A stretch of DNA of 64,000 bases from an uncultured Muribaculaceae bacterium (GCA_910576775.1 CAJTJV010000004.1:1-64000); one strand, 5' to 3'; shown: positions 17,752 to 27,571, counted from the stretch's first letter. The notes: generated by a model not told the origin, from the letters alone. Numbers and translations are program-made.

Positions 17752-18612
17752 TCAATTAAGTTTTGACATACAGCGGCGCAATGCATCCTGCCAGTGAGGA
17801 ATTGCAATGCCGAATGTAGCTTTTATTTTTCTTTTATCAAGTACAGAATAAAACGGGCGAGTTGCGGCTGTAGGATAATCTTCTGTTGTGATAGGCAATA
17901 CGTTGAGCGCCGCATTTTGCATGCCGGCACACTCAAGTATTGCAACTGCAAAATCGTACCATGAGGCAACCCCTTCATTAGAATAATTGTAAATGCCGGC
18001 CTGCCAGTGTCCTCCACATACAATATCTGCAATTGTTTCGGAGAGGTCTGCACTATATGTCGGCGTTCCTATCTGGTCGGATACAACGTTTATTTTTTTT
18101 CCATCATCCGCCAGCCGTAGAATTGTTTTGACAAAGTTGCTCCCGTAAGGAGAATACAGCCAGCCGGTACGGATGATTATACCATCAGGCGCAAAACCGA
18201 GCATTGCCGTTTCCCCTTTTCGTTTCGTTGTCCCATAAACCGAAAGAGGAGCGGGTTTGTCACTTTCATTATATGGACGGCAGGAGCGACCGTCGAATAC
18301 ATAATCTGTAGAAATATGGAGTAGTCTGAAATCAAATTCTTCAGCATATTTTGCAATATTCATTACTGCATCCACATTGACTTTGGCGCATTCGAGCTTT
18401 TCTTCTTCGGCTTTGTCGACGGCAGTGTATGCCGCGCAATTAATCACATGAGTGAATCCACCGGTTCTTAGGAATTGTTCTACGGCTTTTGAGTCTGTGA
18501 TATCGAGTTCTTGATGGGAAATACCGGTTACACACCCGGGCACACGGCTTTCAAGCGTGTGCATAAGCTCCGTACCAAGCTGTCCGTTACATCCTGTGAC
18601 AAGTATCTTCAT
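17752..18612 (-). CDS. rfbD: dTDP-4-dehydrorhamnose reductase
   Basis: The last step in dTDP-L-rhamnose synthesis, using NAD(P)H, for surface polysaccharides. The 286-residue short-chain (extended) reductase starts with TGCNGQLG (7-14), the nucleotide-binding loop. It has INCAAYTAVDKAEEE, the STDYVFDG element and a catalytic Tyr-Lys pair in VYGTTKRKGE. rfbA, rfbB and rfbC are not in the window, so the rhamnose genes are dispersed in this genome. prfC follows after 5 nt. Confidence 0.93.
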   Translation of the reverse strand: MKILVTGCNGQLGTELMHTLESRVPGCVTGISHQELDITDSKAVEQFLRTGGFTHVINCAAYTAVDKAEEEKLECAKVNVDAVMNIAKYAEEFDFRLLHISTDYVFDGRSCRPYNESDKPAPLSVYGTTKRKGETAMLGFAPDGIIIRTGWLYSPYGSNFVKTILRLADDGKKINVVSDQIGTPTYSADLSETIADIVCGGHWQAGIYNYSNEGVASWYDFAVAILECAGMQNAALNVLPITTEDYPTAATRPFYSVLDKRKIKATFGIAIPHWQDALRRCMSKLN

Positions 18613-18631
18613 TAACGCAATTTTGATAATG

Positions 18632-18639
18632 CAAAATTA
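18632..18639 (-). promoter_or_regulatory. Candidate -7 element for rfbD-prfC
   Basis: On the minus strand TAATTTTG, 19 nt before the rfbD ATG. No TTG is seen at the -33 distance. The rest of the 149-nt gap up to the lptD stop shows no hairpin or ORF that I can support. Confidence 0.4.
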
Positions 18640-18761
18640 CGAAATTTTTGCCAATACACGGAGCCTTAAATTTAAAAATCCGTATGCATAACCACATGTA
18701 GCCTCTATGTTGAGTCCACTGGGGGAAAATTGTGTTTCTACATTGATTTCTGGAAAAAGGA

Positions 18762-21506
18762 TTAGTACCAGTTTATGCCGTTTGAACGCGATGAACGTTT
18801 GTCGTATTTGAGGTCGGAGAGTAATGATGATTTTACCGATATATGGAAATTATAGCTTTTATATGGACCGACTGGCACAAAACTTGCTCGCATGGTAAAG
18901 CAGTGCAGGTCGCGGGATATGTTGCAGTTCATATACGCAAGTTTGTGTGTATCGAAATTATACGATGCGGAGAATGAAAAATTCCAGTTTGGAGTTGGTT
19001 TTATATTGCCAGAAAACGACAGATTCTGCGTTATTCGCCCGTCAAACTCCATTTTCTGCTTGTTGAAAGCGCCATAGCCGTAATTCACGGAATAATTGAA
19101 CGTCAAACTCCATGGCACGCTCCATTTCGCATATCCGTCGCGATTTACTTTGACACCTCCGCCATTGTGGTCGTCGGATATGTCGTTTCGATTGCGGTCC
19201 GCCTCTGCTCCCGACATCCCTTCATTGGAATTATTGTTGTTGGAATCGCTGCCCTTGTTTTTCTTTTTGAAAGTATCGTTGTTGAAAGTATAGCTGAAAG
19301 ATGTGCCGGTGCGCATCAGTCTGCCAAAGCCTTTGCCACAGGATATACGGAGTTTGTCGACTTTTACAGGTGTTCCGGCGGAGTTCAGAGCATAGGTATA
19401 AGGGTCCCATGTTGCGGAAAGGTTGAGATTGAACCCTTTTGTCAGACGAAGCATGATTGACGTTGAGATATCACTGAAACGTAGCGAGTCTGCCGCCATA
19501 TTGTAGCTTTGGTTGATATTGAGATTCTCTATTATTGATATCTTTTTCTCGCCGATGGAATCATTGTCGCTTTTTACTTTCATCTCTACATTATTTGAGA
19601 GGCTGAATGACACAGAACCTGTTTTGCCTTCAGATGGCACACCATATAACGCGTTGGGGAATTTTGAATACCGACGTACCTGTTCCTGTCCCTGTTTATC
19701 GAGATAGCGGTACTGACCGTAATATCCGAAAAAAGAAGACCCAAAATCCGGAGCTCCCGAGAATGAAATCGTTGGAGTCATGACATAGCGTACCATCTTG
19801 AATTTCTTTGCAAGAAAGCCTAATGGCTGGAAGAAGAAATATACTTTGGTATCCATTGACACTGAGGCCTGGAAATCCCATACATTATAAAAACCGTATG
19901 TAGTATCCATCTGCTCTATGCCGTTTTCCGCATCCCAATTGCGGTTCACCTTTCGGGTGTACATTCGGTCTGTCAGATTTATTGAAGGCGTCAGATTTAC
20001 GTATTTGAGCACGTTGAATGTTGCGGAAATCGGTATCTTATGACTCATGGCATTACGCCAATCTTTTATCAGACTTTTTTTGAAAAAGACATTTTGCTGA
20101 GCTGTAAGTGAATTCTGTAAAATACCCGTATAACTAAGTTTTATTTTCTCATACCACTTTTCGGCACCGATGGCTTTCTTCCTTTTGAAAGGATATACCT
20201 GCGACATTGTGACTGTTACATTTGGGAACGATACTGCCAAAGTTGAATCCTGTGTGCGCTGACTTACATTGAAAGTTGTTGACAGGCTCCATTTGCTCGA
20301 CGGGAAACGATATGTCATGTTTATCGTCGAACTTTTTGTGTTTTCTGTAAAAGATGGTGAATAATAGGAGTTGAGGTCGTTTCGCTGGTAGCCGGAGGTC
20401 GCAAAATTCACGCTTGCCGAAAAATTCATATTCGGATTTGCTTTTGAGTCCTGAGAGTGACTCCATATAACCTGAAAGTTTGTTTGTGCGGAATAATCGG
20501 GTGAACCTTTTTCTCCGGTGATGGTTTTCAGATAACTGATGTTGAAATTACCGTTGTATTTATATCGTTTTGCGTATGTAGATGTCGCTTTCAATCCCCA
20601 GCTTCCTTTTGTATAGATTTCTCCGGTAAGAGCGAGGTCGATATTATCATTTATAGCAAAATAATAGCCACCGTCACTAAGATAGAAACCACGGTTATAA
20701 TCATCTCCGAAAGAGGGGACGATGACACCGGATGCATATTTATCGGTAAACGGAAAATATCCGAAAGGAACTGCAAGCGGAAGCGGCAATCCGGCGAGTA
20801 CCATATAGGCCGGTCCCATTACGATATTTTTACCCGGACGGACCTTTGCTTTTGTTAGCTGAATGTAAAAATGCGGATGATCGTGATTATCACAGGTCGT
20901 GTATTTGCCATCCTTAAAATAGAATTCATTTTCGACATCCTTTTTGGTCGTCCCTCCGGTTAGGTAACCTTCGCCCTGTTGGGTAACGACATTGGTGATG
21001 TAGCCTTTTTGCGAACGGAAATTATAACGCATCGTTTCCGCCTCATAATCGGTTCCACCTTCAGTAAATACAGGTTTTCCCACGATTTTGCCGGAGTCTT
21101 CCCGTCCAATGGCAAAAACTGTATTGTCGTTGAGATCCATTTGAATTTCCGCGGCTTCGAGTTTTATGTCACCATAGGTGACTGAGCCATTTCCATACAT
21201 GAATGCGGAGTCCCGTCGTATGATTGTCATGGAGTCTGAGGATGAGAACTCTACAACAGCATCAAGATCCGCTTTTGTGTAACGTATTCTTGAATTCGCG
21301 GTACTGTCGTTATGGGAATTAATGATTGAGGTTAATGCGGAATCTTTGGTTGCCGGCACTACAGTAAGAGTGTCTTTCGTACTGTCGGCGGCAATAATCG
21401 ATGGCAGTTCGAAATTCGAGCCCGGCATTTGTTTGCCATCCTGCGCCCAGGTGTAGACAAACAGTGCTGTCAGAATAATAAATATGTAAAGTAGGAACGA
21501 CCTCAA
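18762..21506 (-). CDS. lptD: LPS-assembly outer-membrane protein LptD (Bacteroidetes type)
   Basis: LptD forms the outer-membrane translocon that inserts lipopolysaccharide. The product of 914 residues has a signal peptide (hydrophobic 4-20, ending VYTWAQ) and an OstA/LptA-like periplasmic beta-jellyroll at about 75-200 (GNGSVTYGDIKLEAAEIQMD). A long beta-barrel region full of alternating aromatic strands follows to the C-terminal WY. The LptD landmark region PFGYFPFTDKYASGVIVPSF is present. The start is unusual: the frame begins at TTG 21506 directly after a TGA, and the first ATG lies beyond the signal peptide, so TTG is the best start. A terminator-like hairpin ends 14 nt upstream. Confidence 0.88.
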   Translation of the reverse strand: MRSFLLYIFIILTALFVYTWAQDGKQMPGSNFELPSIIAADSTKDTLTVVPATKDSALTSIINSHNDSTANSRIRYTKADLDAVVEFSSSDSMTIIRRDSAFMYGNGSVTYGDIKLEAAEIQMDLNDNTVFAIGREDSGKIVGKPVFTEGGTDYEAETMRYNFRSQKGYITNVVTQQGEGYLTGGTTKKDVENEFYFKDGKYTTCDNHDHPHFYIQLTKAKVRPGKNIVMGPAYMVLAGLPLPLAVPFGYFPFTDKYASGVIVPSFGDDYNRGFYLSDGGYYFAINDNIDLALTGEIYTKGSWGLKATSTYAKRYKYNGNFNISYLKTITGEKGSPDYSAQTNFQVIWSHSQDSKANPNMNFSASVNFATSGYQRNDLNSYYSPSFTENTKSSTINMTYRFPSSKWSLSTTFNVSQRTQDSTLAVSFPNVTVTMSQVYPFKRKKAIGAEKWYEKIKLSYTGILQNSLTAQQNVFFKKSLIKDWRNAMSHKIPISATFNVLKYVNLTPSINLTDRMYTRKVNRNWDAENGIEQMDTTYGFYNVWDFQASVSMDTKVYFFFQPLGFLAKKFKMVRYVMTPTISFSGAPDFGSSFFGYYGQYRYLDKQGQEQVRRYSKFPNALYGVPSEGKTGSVSFSLSNNVEMKVKSDNDSIGEKKISIIENLNINQSYNMAADSLRFSDISTSIMLRLTKGFNLNLSATWDPYTYALNSAGTPVKVDKLRISCGKGFGRLMRTGTSFSYTFNNDTFKKKNKGSDSNNNNSNEGMSGAEADRNRNDISDDHNGGGVKVNRDGYAKWSVPWSLTFNYSVNYGYGAFNKQKMEFDGRITQNLSFSGNIKPTPNWNFSFSASYNFDTHKLAYMNCNISRDLHCFTMRASFVPVGPYKSYNFHISVKSSLLSDLKYDKRSSRSNGINWY

Positions 21507-21520
21507 TCAGAATAATTATT

Positions 21521-21561
21521 AAAACGAGTCAGGGCAATGCACTTATCATACCCCTGACTCG
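21521..21561 (-). terminator. Strong hairpin between fabG and lptD
   Basis: On the minus strand CGAGTCAGGG (21561-21552) pairs with CCCTGACTCG (21534-21525), followed by TTTT and AT-rich sequence. It lies 12 nt after the fabG stop and 14 nt before the lptD start. Confidence 0.8.
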
Positions 21562-21573
21562 CTCTTAAATATC

Positions 21574-22320
21574 TTACATGTTCATGCCGCCGTCGACCTG
21601 AATTACCTGGCCGGTAACATAGCTCGACATGTCAGAAGCGAGGAATACCGCAACATCAGCGATATCTTCGACTTTACCACCGCGACGCAAAGGAATCTTC
21701 TTTTTCCATTCTTCGCGTATCTCGTCAGAGAGTTGCGCTGTCATAGCTGTCTCAATGAAACCGGGAGCAATCGCATTCGCACGGATACCGCGTGAACCGA
21801 CTTCTTGTGCGATACTCTTGGCGAGTGCGATAAGACCAGCTTTCGAAGCGGCATAGTTGGCTTGGCCTGCATTGCCGTGAACTCCGACAACTGATGCCAT
21901 GTTAATTATTGAACCTCCACGCTGACGAAGCATGATTGGAAGAACTGCATTGATGAAATTGAATGCACTTTTCAGGTTAACCGCTATTACGGCATCCCAT
22001 TGAGCTTCTGTCATTCGCATCATGAGGCCGTCTTTGGTAATACCGGCATTGTTAACAAGAATATCAATGCGTCCGAAATCTTTTACAACTTCAGATACCA
22101 CATCTTTTGTCTGATTGAAATCCGCAGCATTCGAGGCATAGCCTTTGGCTTTTACTCCAAGGGCTGCAATCTCAGATTCGGTTGCTTTTCCCTGTTCGTC
22201 AATAGCAAGATCGGTGAAAGCGATATTGGCACCTTCAGCGGCAAATCGGAGTGCGAGAGCTTTACCGATGCCACGCGCAGCGCCTGTAATCAACGCTGTT
22301 TTTCCTTCAAGTAATTTCAT
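21574..22320 (-). CDS. fabG: 3-oxoacyl-[acyl-carrier-protein] reductase
   Basis: The NADPH-dependent ketoreduction step of fatty-acid elongation. A 248-residue classical short-chain dehydrogenase: TGAARGIGKALA at 12-23, LVNNAGITKD at 88-97, catalytic Ser143, Tyr156 and Lys160 (YAASKAG), ending in the FabG-typical VTGQVIQVDGGMNM. It has its own promoter and a terminator directly after, and is not in a fab operon here. Confidence 0.94.
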   Translation of the reverse strand: MKLLEGKTALITGAARGIGKALALRFAAEGANIAFTDLAIDEQGKATESEIAALGVKAKGYASNAADFNQTKDVVSEVVKDFGRIDILVNNAGITKDGLMMRMTEAQWDAVIAVNLKSAFNFINAVLPIMLRQRGGSIINMASVVGVHGNAGQANYAASKAGLIALAKSIAQEVGSRGIRANAIAPGFIETAMTAQLSDEIREEWKKKIPLRRGGKVEDIADVAVFLASDMSSYVTGQVIQVDGGMNM

Positions 22321-22350
22321 TTTTATTATGTTCTTGGTTTAATCCGGCTA

Positions 22351-22358
22351 CAAAGGTA
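22351..22358 (-). promoter_or_regulatory. fabG -7 element
   Basis: Minus-strand TACCTTTG followed by T, 30 nt before the fabG ATG, matches TAnnTTTG. The -33 element is unclear. Confidence 0.5.
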
Positions 22359-22528
22359 AGAAAATTACTCAATACAGCATAATTATTTATATTTCAATAT
22401 ACCGTAAGAATGATAGGAATTGACATCTGTAAATATCAAGTACACAGTGGGGTATCTATAGCTTTTCGGGCATATTCTGAATGAAATGTCTGACAGGTTT
22501 AATAAATTTTACATTTTTACGAATTATC

Positions 22529-22559
22529 TTGCCGATGCAATAAATTATCGCTAATTTTG
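22529..22559 (+). promoter_or_regulatory. sppA-lpxK promoter
   Basis: TTG (22529-22531), 20 nt, TAATTTTG (22552-22559); leader of about 80 nt to the sppA ATG at 22644. Confidence 0.55.
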
Positions 22560-22643
22560 TAGCGAGTTGGTATGCCATAATATCCGACATTCTTCTCCAA
22601 TACTTTAAGACAAGTACAATAACATACTGATTGGCAATTTATA

Positions 22644-24404
22644 ATGCTTAAAAAATTTTTCATTTCAATGCTCGGCACAATGGCAGGATTGTGGATCTCA
22701 CTTTTCCTTGTCATCCTTGGTGGCATAATGTTAATGGGTGTCGCAATTGGTCGTAATTCCGAACAAGAGGTTAGTGTAAAGAAACATTCAGTATTACATA
22801 TCGATTTAAGTGGAGAGGTAGTGGACCGTAAGCAGCCGGTATCGTTTATCCAGATGATACAGATGGAGGATAATAAAACTCCATCGCTCGAAGAAATGCT
22901 ATCTGCGCTTAAAATAGCCGCTAAGGATGATAGAATTGACGGAGTGCTTCTAACATTTGGAGGTTCCACGATGGGACCCGCCTCGCGAGAAGAATTGATT
23001 GAAGGAATTGAGGATTTCAAGAGATCCGGCAAATGGATATATGCTTACGCCGATACATATACGCAAGGCGATTATCTTATAGCATCCACCGCGACAAGCG
23101 TCAATCTTAATCCGACAGGTGCTATAGAAATTCATGGCCTCGGCGCTGTGGTGCCGTTTTACAAAGGTTTACTTGATAAAATCGGCATCAAAATGCAGGT
23201 GTTGAAAGTCGGCACATATAAAAGTGCTGTAGAACCGTATGTGCTTACTGAAATAAGCGAACCGGCACGTTTACAGACTCGGCAGTATTGCGACTCCATA
23301 TGGGACTATATAAGTAATACAATTGCAGATAATCGAGGTGTTGAACAGAGCTTTATCAAAGAACTTGCGCCACAGATGATATTCACTTATAAAGCTGATA
23401 AGTTTCTTGATTATAAGCTTGTCGACCGTCTGATATATAATCGACAGAAAGAAGAAGCTCTTCGGGATCTTACCGGTCTTGCTCCGGATGAAAAGATAAG
23501 ACTGGTCACACCTGCCGATTATCTCAATAGTAAAACAGCCTTGTCAATACTCAAATCCGAAAAAACACATATTGCAGTTCTGTATGCTCTTGGTGAAATA
23601 TCCGACAGCGGCAGGGAGGGTATTGTAGGTGGCTCCATGGTAAATGAAATTGTTTCGCTTGCTGATAATGATGATGTGGCAGGAATGGTATTTCGAGTAA
23701 ATTCTCCTGGCGGCAGTGCTTTTGCATCCGAGCAGATATGGGAGGCTCTTGAATATTTTAAAAGCAAAGGCAAACCACTCTATGTCTCTATGGGCGATTA
23801 CGCAGCTTCTGGAGGTTATTATATAAGTTGTCCGGCAGATTCTATTTTTGCTGACTTTACAACGATTACAGGCTCAATAGGAGTTTTCGGATTGATTCCT
23901 GACTTTTCCGGCCTTGTTACAGATAAACTTGGAGTTACATTCAGTACCGTCGAGACAAATAAGAATGCAGCAGGCATTAGTATCCTCGAACAAATGACTC
24001 CGGATCAGTATACGGCAATGCAGAAAAGCGTAGAAGATATTTATGAACTTTTTACAAAGAGGGTAGCGAATGGACGCAATCTCGAAATCGACTATGTAAA
24101 GAATATTGCAGAAGGACGTGTATGGGTAGGCGCGGATGCAGTTAAACTTGGACTTGTGGATGCATTGGGTTCTCTTGATGATGCTATTGGTGCAATGGCA
24201 GACCATATTGGCCTTACGAAATCCGATATTGTTTCATATCCTCGATATGAAGAAAAGATTTGGGAACAATTTCTACGAGATTACGGTGTAGACCAGCTCA
24301 ATCTCGAATTTGATCCCGAAACACTCCGTACAGCTGATTTTATCCGCCGTCTGCGCTCTGCAAATCCGGTTCAGGCACGCATGCCGGATGTTATCCTGAA
24401 ATAA
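22644..24404 (+). CDS. sppA: Signal peptide peptidase SppA, 67-kDa type
   Basis: A membrane-anchored serine protease that digests cleaved signal peptides. The 586-residue product has one N-terminal transmembrane helix (about 15-36) and two tandem ClpP-like domains. The Ser-Lys dyad is visible: Lys193 in KVGTYKSAVEPY in the first domain and Ser389 in DYAASGGYYIS in the second. Length and domain duplication match E. coli SppA (618), not the short Bacillus form. lpxK begins 9 nt after the stop, so the two share a transcript. Confidence 0.94.
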   Translation: MLKKFFISMLGTMAGLWISLFLVILGGIMLMGVAIGRNSEQEVSVKKHSVLHIDLSGEVVDRKQPVSFIQMIQMEDNKTPSLEEMLSALKIAAKDDRIDGVLLTFGGSTMGPASREELIEGIEDFKRSGKWIYAYADTYTQGDYLIASTATSVNLNPTGAIEIHGLGAVVPFYKGLLDKIGIKMQVLKVGTYKSAVEPYVLTEISEPARLQTRQYCDSIWDYISNTIADNRGVEQSFIKELAPQMIFTYKADKFLDYKLVDRLIYNRQKEEALRDLTGLAPDEKIRLVTPADYLNSKTALSILKSEKTHIAVLYALGEISDSGREGIVGGSMVNEIVSLADNDDVAGMVFRVNSPGGSAFASEQIWEALEYFKSKGKPLYVSMGDYAASGGYYISCPADSIFADFTTITGSIGVFGLIPDFSGLVTDKLGVTFSTVETNKNAAGISILEQMTPDQYTAMQKSVEDIYELFTKRVANGRNLEIDYVKNIAEGRVWVGADAVKLGLVDALGSLDDAIGAMADHIGLTKSDIVSYPRYEEKIWEQFLRDYGVDQLNLEFDPETLRTADFIRRLRSANPVQARMPDVILK

Positions 24405-24413
24405 CCAATTCTT

Positions 24414-25508
24414 ATGAACAATCGAAGCATTTTTGCCAAGACAGTATTGTTGCCATGCTCCAAGCTATATGGAGCAGTTACATATCTGCGCAATAAAATG
24501 TTCGATTGGAAAATACTCAAGGAACAGGAGTTCCCGGTAGCTGTAGTAACTGTTGGCAATATCGCTGTGGGTGGTACCGGCAAAACGCCGCATGTTGAAT
24601 ATATTGTCGATTTCTTCCGCAAAAAGCATAAAGTTGCGGTACTTAGTCGTGGATATCGTCGCGAGACAAAAGGGTTCATCATGGCCGACAGAAATTCGAT
24701 GCCTCGAGACATCGGCGATGAGTCCTATCAGATTTATCATAAATTTAACGGGCAGGTTATTGTCGCTGTATGCGAGGAACGGGTTAAAGGAATTGAAGAA
24801 ATTATCCGCCTTGTTCCTAATATAGAGCTAATTGTCCTTGATGATGCGTTCCAGCATCGTTATGTCAAACCGACAGTTTCAATTGTCGTAACTGAGTACT
24901 CTCGTCCGATTTTCAAAGACAGGATGCTACCATACGGTAGATTGCGGGAGCCTCGGCGTGGTATTAATCGGGCCGATATACTTATTGTCGGAAAATGCCC
25001 GTCCGACATGAAACCCTACAATTATCGGGAGGTTGCTAACGATTACGACCTTCAGCCGTATCAGCAGTTGTTTTTTTCGCACTTTCAGTATCAACCGCTA
25101 CAACCGGTATTTCCTGATGCATCCACTACTATACCGTACCTCGATTGGCTCGACCATAGCGATTCAATACTTTCAATAGCAGGAATCGGTAACCCGCGTC
25201 CATTTGTGCGTTATATAAAAAGTTTTAATGCAAAAGTAAAGGTCGATGTATTCCCGGACCATCACCAGTACACAAAAAAGGATATCGACTATATTCTACA
25301 ACGTTATAGACAACTCAAAGGAAAACAAAGAATCATCATAACTACCGAAAAGGACGCCGTGCGCCTTGCAGCTAATCCATATTTCCCCCATGAATTAAAA
25401 GCGTTCACTTTTTTTGTCCCCATCAAGGTTGAATTTGACAAAGCACTCGGGGCTCCTGATTTCTTTAATACCGTAGAGAAATTGATAAAAGAACGAAGGA
25501 AGGACTGA
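24414..25508 (+). CDS. lpxK: Tetraacyldisaccharide 4'-kinase
   Basis: Phosphorylates the 4' position of the lipid A disaccharide at the inner membrane. The 364-residue protein has a hydrophobic N-terminus, the LpxK P-loop GGTGKT (53-58 in GNIAVGGTGKTPH), LSRGYRR, and LDDAFQHRYV with conserved Asp residues. TTEKDAVRL near the C-terminus also fits. Length is close to E. coli LpxK (328) with a modest C-terminal extension. It is the second gene of the sppA operon. Confidence 0.94.
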   Translation: MNNRSIFAKTVLLPCSKLYGAVTYLRNKMFDWKILKEQEFPVAVVTVGNIAVGGTGKTPHVEYIVDFFRKKHKVAVLSRGYRRETKGFIMADRNSMPRDIGDESYQIYHKFNGQVIVAVCEERVKGIEEIIRLVPNIELIVLDDAFQHRYVKPTVSIVVTEYSRPIFKDRMLPYGRLREPRRGINRADILIVGKCPSDMKPYNYREVANDYDLQPYQQLFFSHFQYQPLQPVFPDASTTIPYLDWLDHSDSILSIAGIGNPRPFVRYIKSFNAKVKVDVFPDHHQYTKKDIDYILQRYRQLKGKQRIIITTEKDAVRLAANPYFPHELKAFTFFVPIKVEFDKALGAPDFFNTVEKLIKERRKD

Positions 25509-25584
25509 CTCACGTCTTTAAAACCATCCGGTATCTAAACACAGACGTTACCAAAAACGTTTTATACATAAAAACACACATACA

Positions 25585-26397
25585 ATGCTCGAAAAAATCA
25601 AACAAACGGCTGACTATCTTCGTCAGCGGGCCGGCGAAATGCCGAAACTTGCAATTATACTTGGTACCGGTCTTGGAAATCTCGTAGACCATATTGAAAA
25701 CAAACAGTATATATCATATTCCGAAATCCCCAATTTCCCCGTCTCTACTGTAGAAGGACATAGTGGAAACCTTATCTTTGGTACAATGGGAGGCAAGCGG
25801 GTGATGGCAATGCAGGGACGCTTCCATTATTATGAAGGATACGACATGAAAACTGTAACTTTCCCGGTCCGTGTTTTTAAGGAGCTTGGTGTCGAAACTC
25901 TTTTTGTCAGCAATGCTGCAGGAGGCATGAACAAAGAATTTAAGGTCGGTGACGTCATGGTAATCACAGATCACATCAATTTATTCCCCGAGAATCCACT
26001 GCGCGGAAAGAATTATGAAGAGCTTGGCCCACGTTTTCCGGCGATGACAGAACCTTACGACAAACAGCTTATCGCGCTCGCAGACTCGATTGCTGGCGAG
26101 AAGGAGATACGTATCATGCACGGTGTGTATGTAGGTACTCCCGGTCCGACATTTGAAACACCTGCTGAATATGAATATTTCCGCATTATCGGTGGTGATG
26201 CTGTCGGAATGTCAACGGTTCCTGAAGTCATCGTTGCCCGCCATGCCTCTATGCGAGTATTCGGCATATCTGTAATTACCGACCTTGGAGGAAAAGACAT
26301 CACTGACGTGCCTACACACGAAGAAGTGCAGAAAGCTGCCATTAAGGCTCAGCCTACAGTAGAAGCTATTGTTAAAGCAATGGTGGAGCGCTGCTAA
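25585..26397 (+). CDS. Purine-nucleoside phosphorylase (trimeric, PNP-I type)
   Basis: Phosphorolysis of inosine and guanosine to free base and ribose-1-phosphate for purine salvage. The 270-residue product has LGTGLGNL (phosphate-binding Gly loop), GHSGNLIFG, MQGRFHYYEGY, ETPAEYEYFR and GGDAVGMSTVPEVIVARH, the substrate-binding region of the trimeric mammalian-like PNP class. It is 76 nt after lpxK and followed by a 12-bp inverted repeat, then thiL. Confidence 0.93.
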   Translation: MLEKIKQTADYLRQRAGEMPKLAIILGTGLGNLVDHIENKQYISYSEIPNFPVSTVEGHSGNLIFGTMGGKRVMAMQGRFHYYEGYDMKTVTFPVRVFKELGVETLFVSNAAGGMNKEFKVGDVMVITDHINLFPENPLRGKNYEELGPRFPAMTEPYDKQLIALADSIAGEKEIRIMHGVYVGTPGPTFETPAEYEYFRIIGGDAVGMSTVPEVIVARHASMRVFGISVITDLGGKDITDVPTHEEVQKAAIKAQPTVEAIVKAMVERC

Positions 26398-26400
26398 ATT

Positions 26401-26438
26401 TTTTTGACAGAGATGACTGAGTACAGCTCTGTCAAAAA
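26401..26438 (+). repeat. 12-bp inverted repeat between PNP and thiL
   Basis: TTTTTGACAGAG (26401-26412) and CTCTGTCAAAAA (26427-26438), perfect, 14-nt spacer. The T run lies on the 5' side and the A run on the 3' side on both strands, which is the wrong polarity for an intrinsic terminator, so a regulatory palindrome or mRNA-end structure is possible. Confidence 0.55.
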
Positions 26439-26458
26439 TATTCCTAATTGATTGCAAA

Positions 26459-27511
26459 ATGTCTGACGAAAAACAAACAGAAATATCGACTCTCGGTGAA
26501 TTCGGACTAATCGAGCATATCACTGAAGGTCTGGAAAATATCAATAACTCTACTGTATATTCTGTAGGTGACGATGCCGCTATTCTGCATTATCCTTCAG
26601 ATCACGAAATACTTGTAACCACCGACCTGCTGCTCGAGAATATTCATTTCGACCTCACTTATGTCCCTCTGAAACATCTTGGCTATAAATCGGCAATCGT
26701 AAATTTCTCGGATATCTACGCCATGAATGGCACACCCAGACAGATAACCGTTTCTCTGGGTATTTCAAGCAGATTTACTATCGAACATATCGAGCAACTA
26801 TATGCCGGGATAAGGCTTGCTTGTGAGGAATACAACGTTGATATTATTGGGGGAGATACATCTGCGTCACGTCAGGGACTTGTAATCTCGATAACATGTA
26901 TCGGCGAAGTCCCTCTTGGGAAAGCTGTTCGCCGTAATGGCGCAAATGAAACCGATTTAATATGTGTCAGCGGAGATCTTGGCGCAGCATATATGGGTCT
27001 CCAGCTACTTGAGAGGGAAAAAGAAGTGTCCAAAGGACAGCCGGATTTTGTTCCGGATTTTGCAGGTAAGGAATATCTTATCGAGCGGCAACTGAAACCG
27101 GAGGCCAGAAGAGACATCATAGCAGAACTCGCGGAACAAGGCATTATTCCAACTGCAATGATGGATATCAGCGACGGTCTTTCTTCTGAATTGCTGCATA
27201 TCTGCAAACAGAGTGAAAAAGGATGCCGAATATATGAAGATAGAATCCCTATTGATTATCAAACTGCCATAATGGCAGAGGAGCTGAATATGAACCTTGT
27301 TACCGCGGCGATGAATGGCGGCGAAGATTATGAACTGCTGTTTACAGTGCCTCTCACCGATCACGAGAAAATTGAAAAAATGAAAGGTGTCAAGGTAATT
27401 GGGTACATCTGCAAGGCCGAGCTGGGATGTGCCATGATAACCCGGGACGGGACTGAAATATCGCTTAAGGCTCAAGGGTGGAATCCTCTCGCAAACAAAG
27501 AGAATGATTAG
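26459..27511 (+). CDS. thiL: Thiamine-monophosphate kinase
   Basis: Makes thiamine diphosphate from thiamine monophosphate and ATP. A 350-residue member of the PurM/AIR-synthase-like fold: VGDDAAILHYP, TTDLLLENIHFD, NFSDIYAMNGTP, IIGGDTSASRQGL and MDISDGLSSELLHICKQS are the metal- and nucleotide-binding segments. Length is normal (about 325-350). No TPP riboswitch consensus is seen upstream. nusB follows after 99 nt. Confidence 0.94.
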   Translation: MSDEKQTEISTLGEFGLIEHITEGLENINNSTVYSVGDDAAILHYPSDHEILVTTDLLLENIHFDLTYVPLKHLGYKSAIVNFSDIYAMNGTPRQITVSLGISSRFTIEHIEQLYAGIRLACEEYNVDIIGGDTSASRQGLVISITCIGEVPLGKAVRRNGANETDLICVSGDLGAAYMGLQLLEREKEVSKGQPDFVPDFAGKEYLIERQLKPEARRDIIAELAEQGIIPTAMMDISDGLSSELLHICKQSEKGCRIYEDRIPIDYQTAIMAEELNMNLVTAAMNGGEDYELLFTVPLTDHEKIEKMKGVKVIGYICKAELGCAMITRDGTEISLKAQGWNPLANKEND

Positions 27512-27571
27512 TTTTATTAATTGAGAAAAATTTTTCTTGTTTTTTGAAAGCTTTTTTCAAGAAATAGTCCT

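Larger units (their letters stand above)
22321..22643. other. 323-nt divergent intergenic region between fabG and sppA
   Basis: This is the only gene-free gap over 300 nt. It holds an outward promoter at each side (described separately) and about 150 nt between them with no ORF, hairpin, RNA gene or repeat that I can support. Confidence 0.7.

Noticed and set aside
26398..26458. TPP riboswitch before thiL
   Set aside because: The gap is only 61 nt and lacks the conserved TPP aptamer segments; it holds only a simple inverted repeat.
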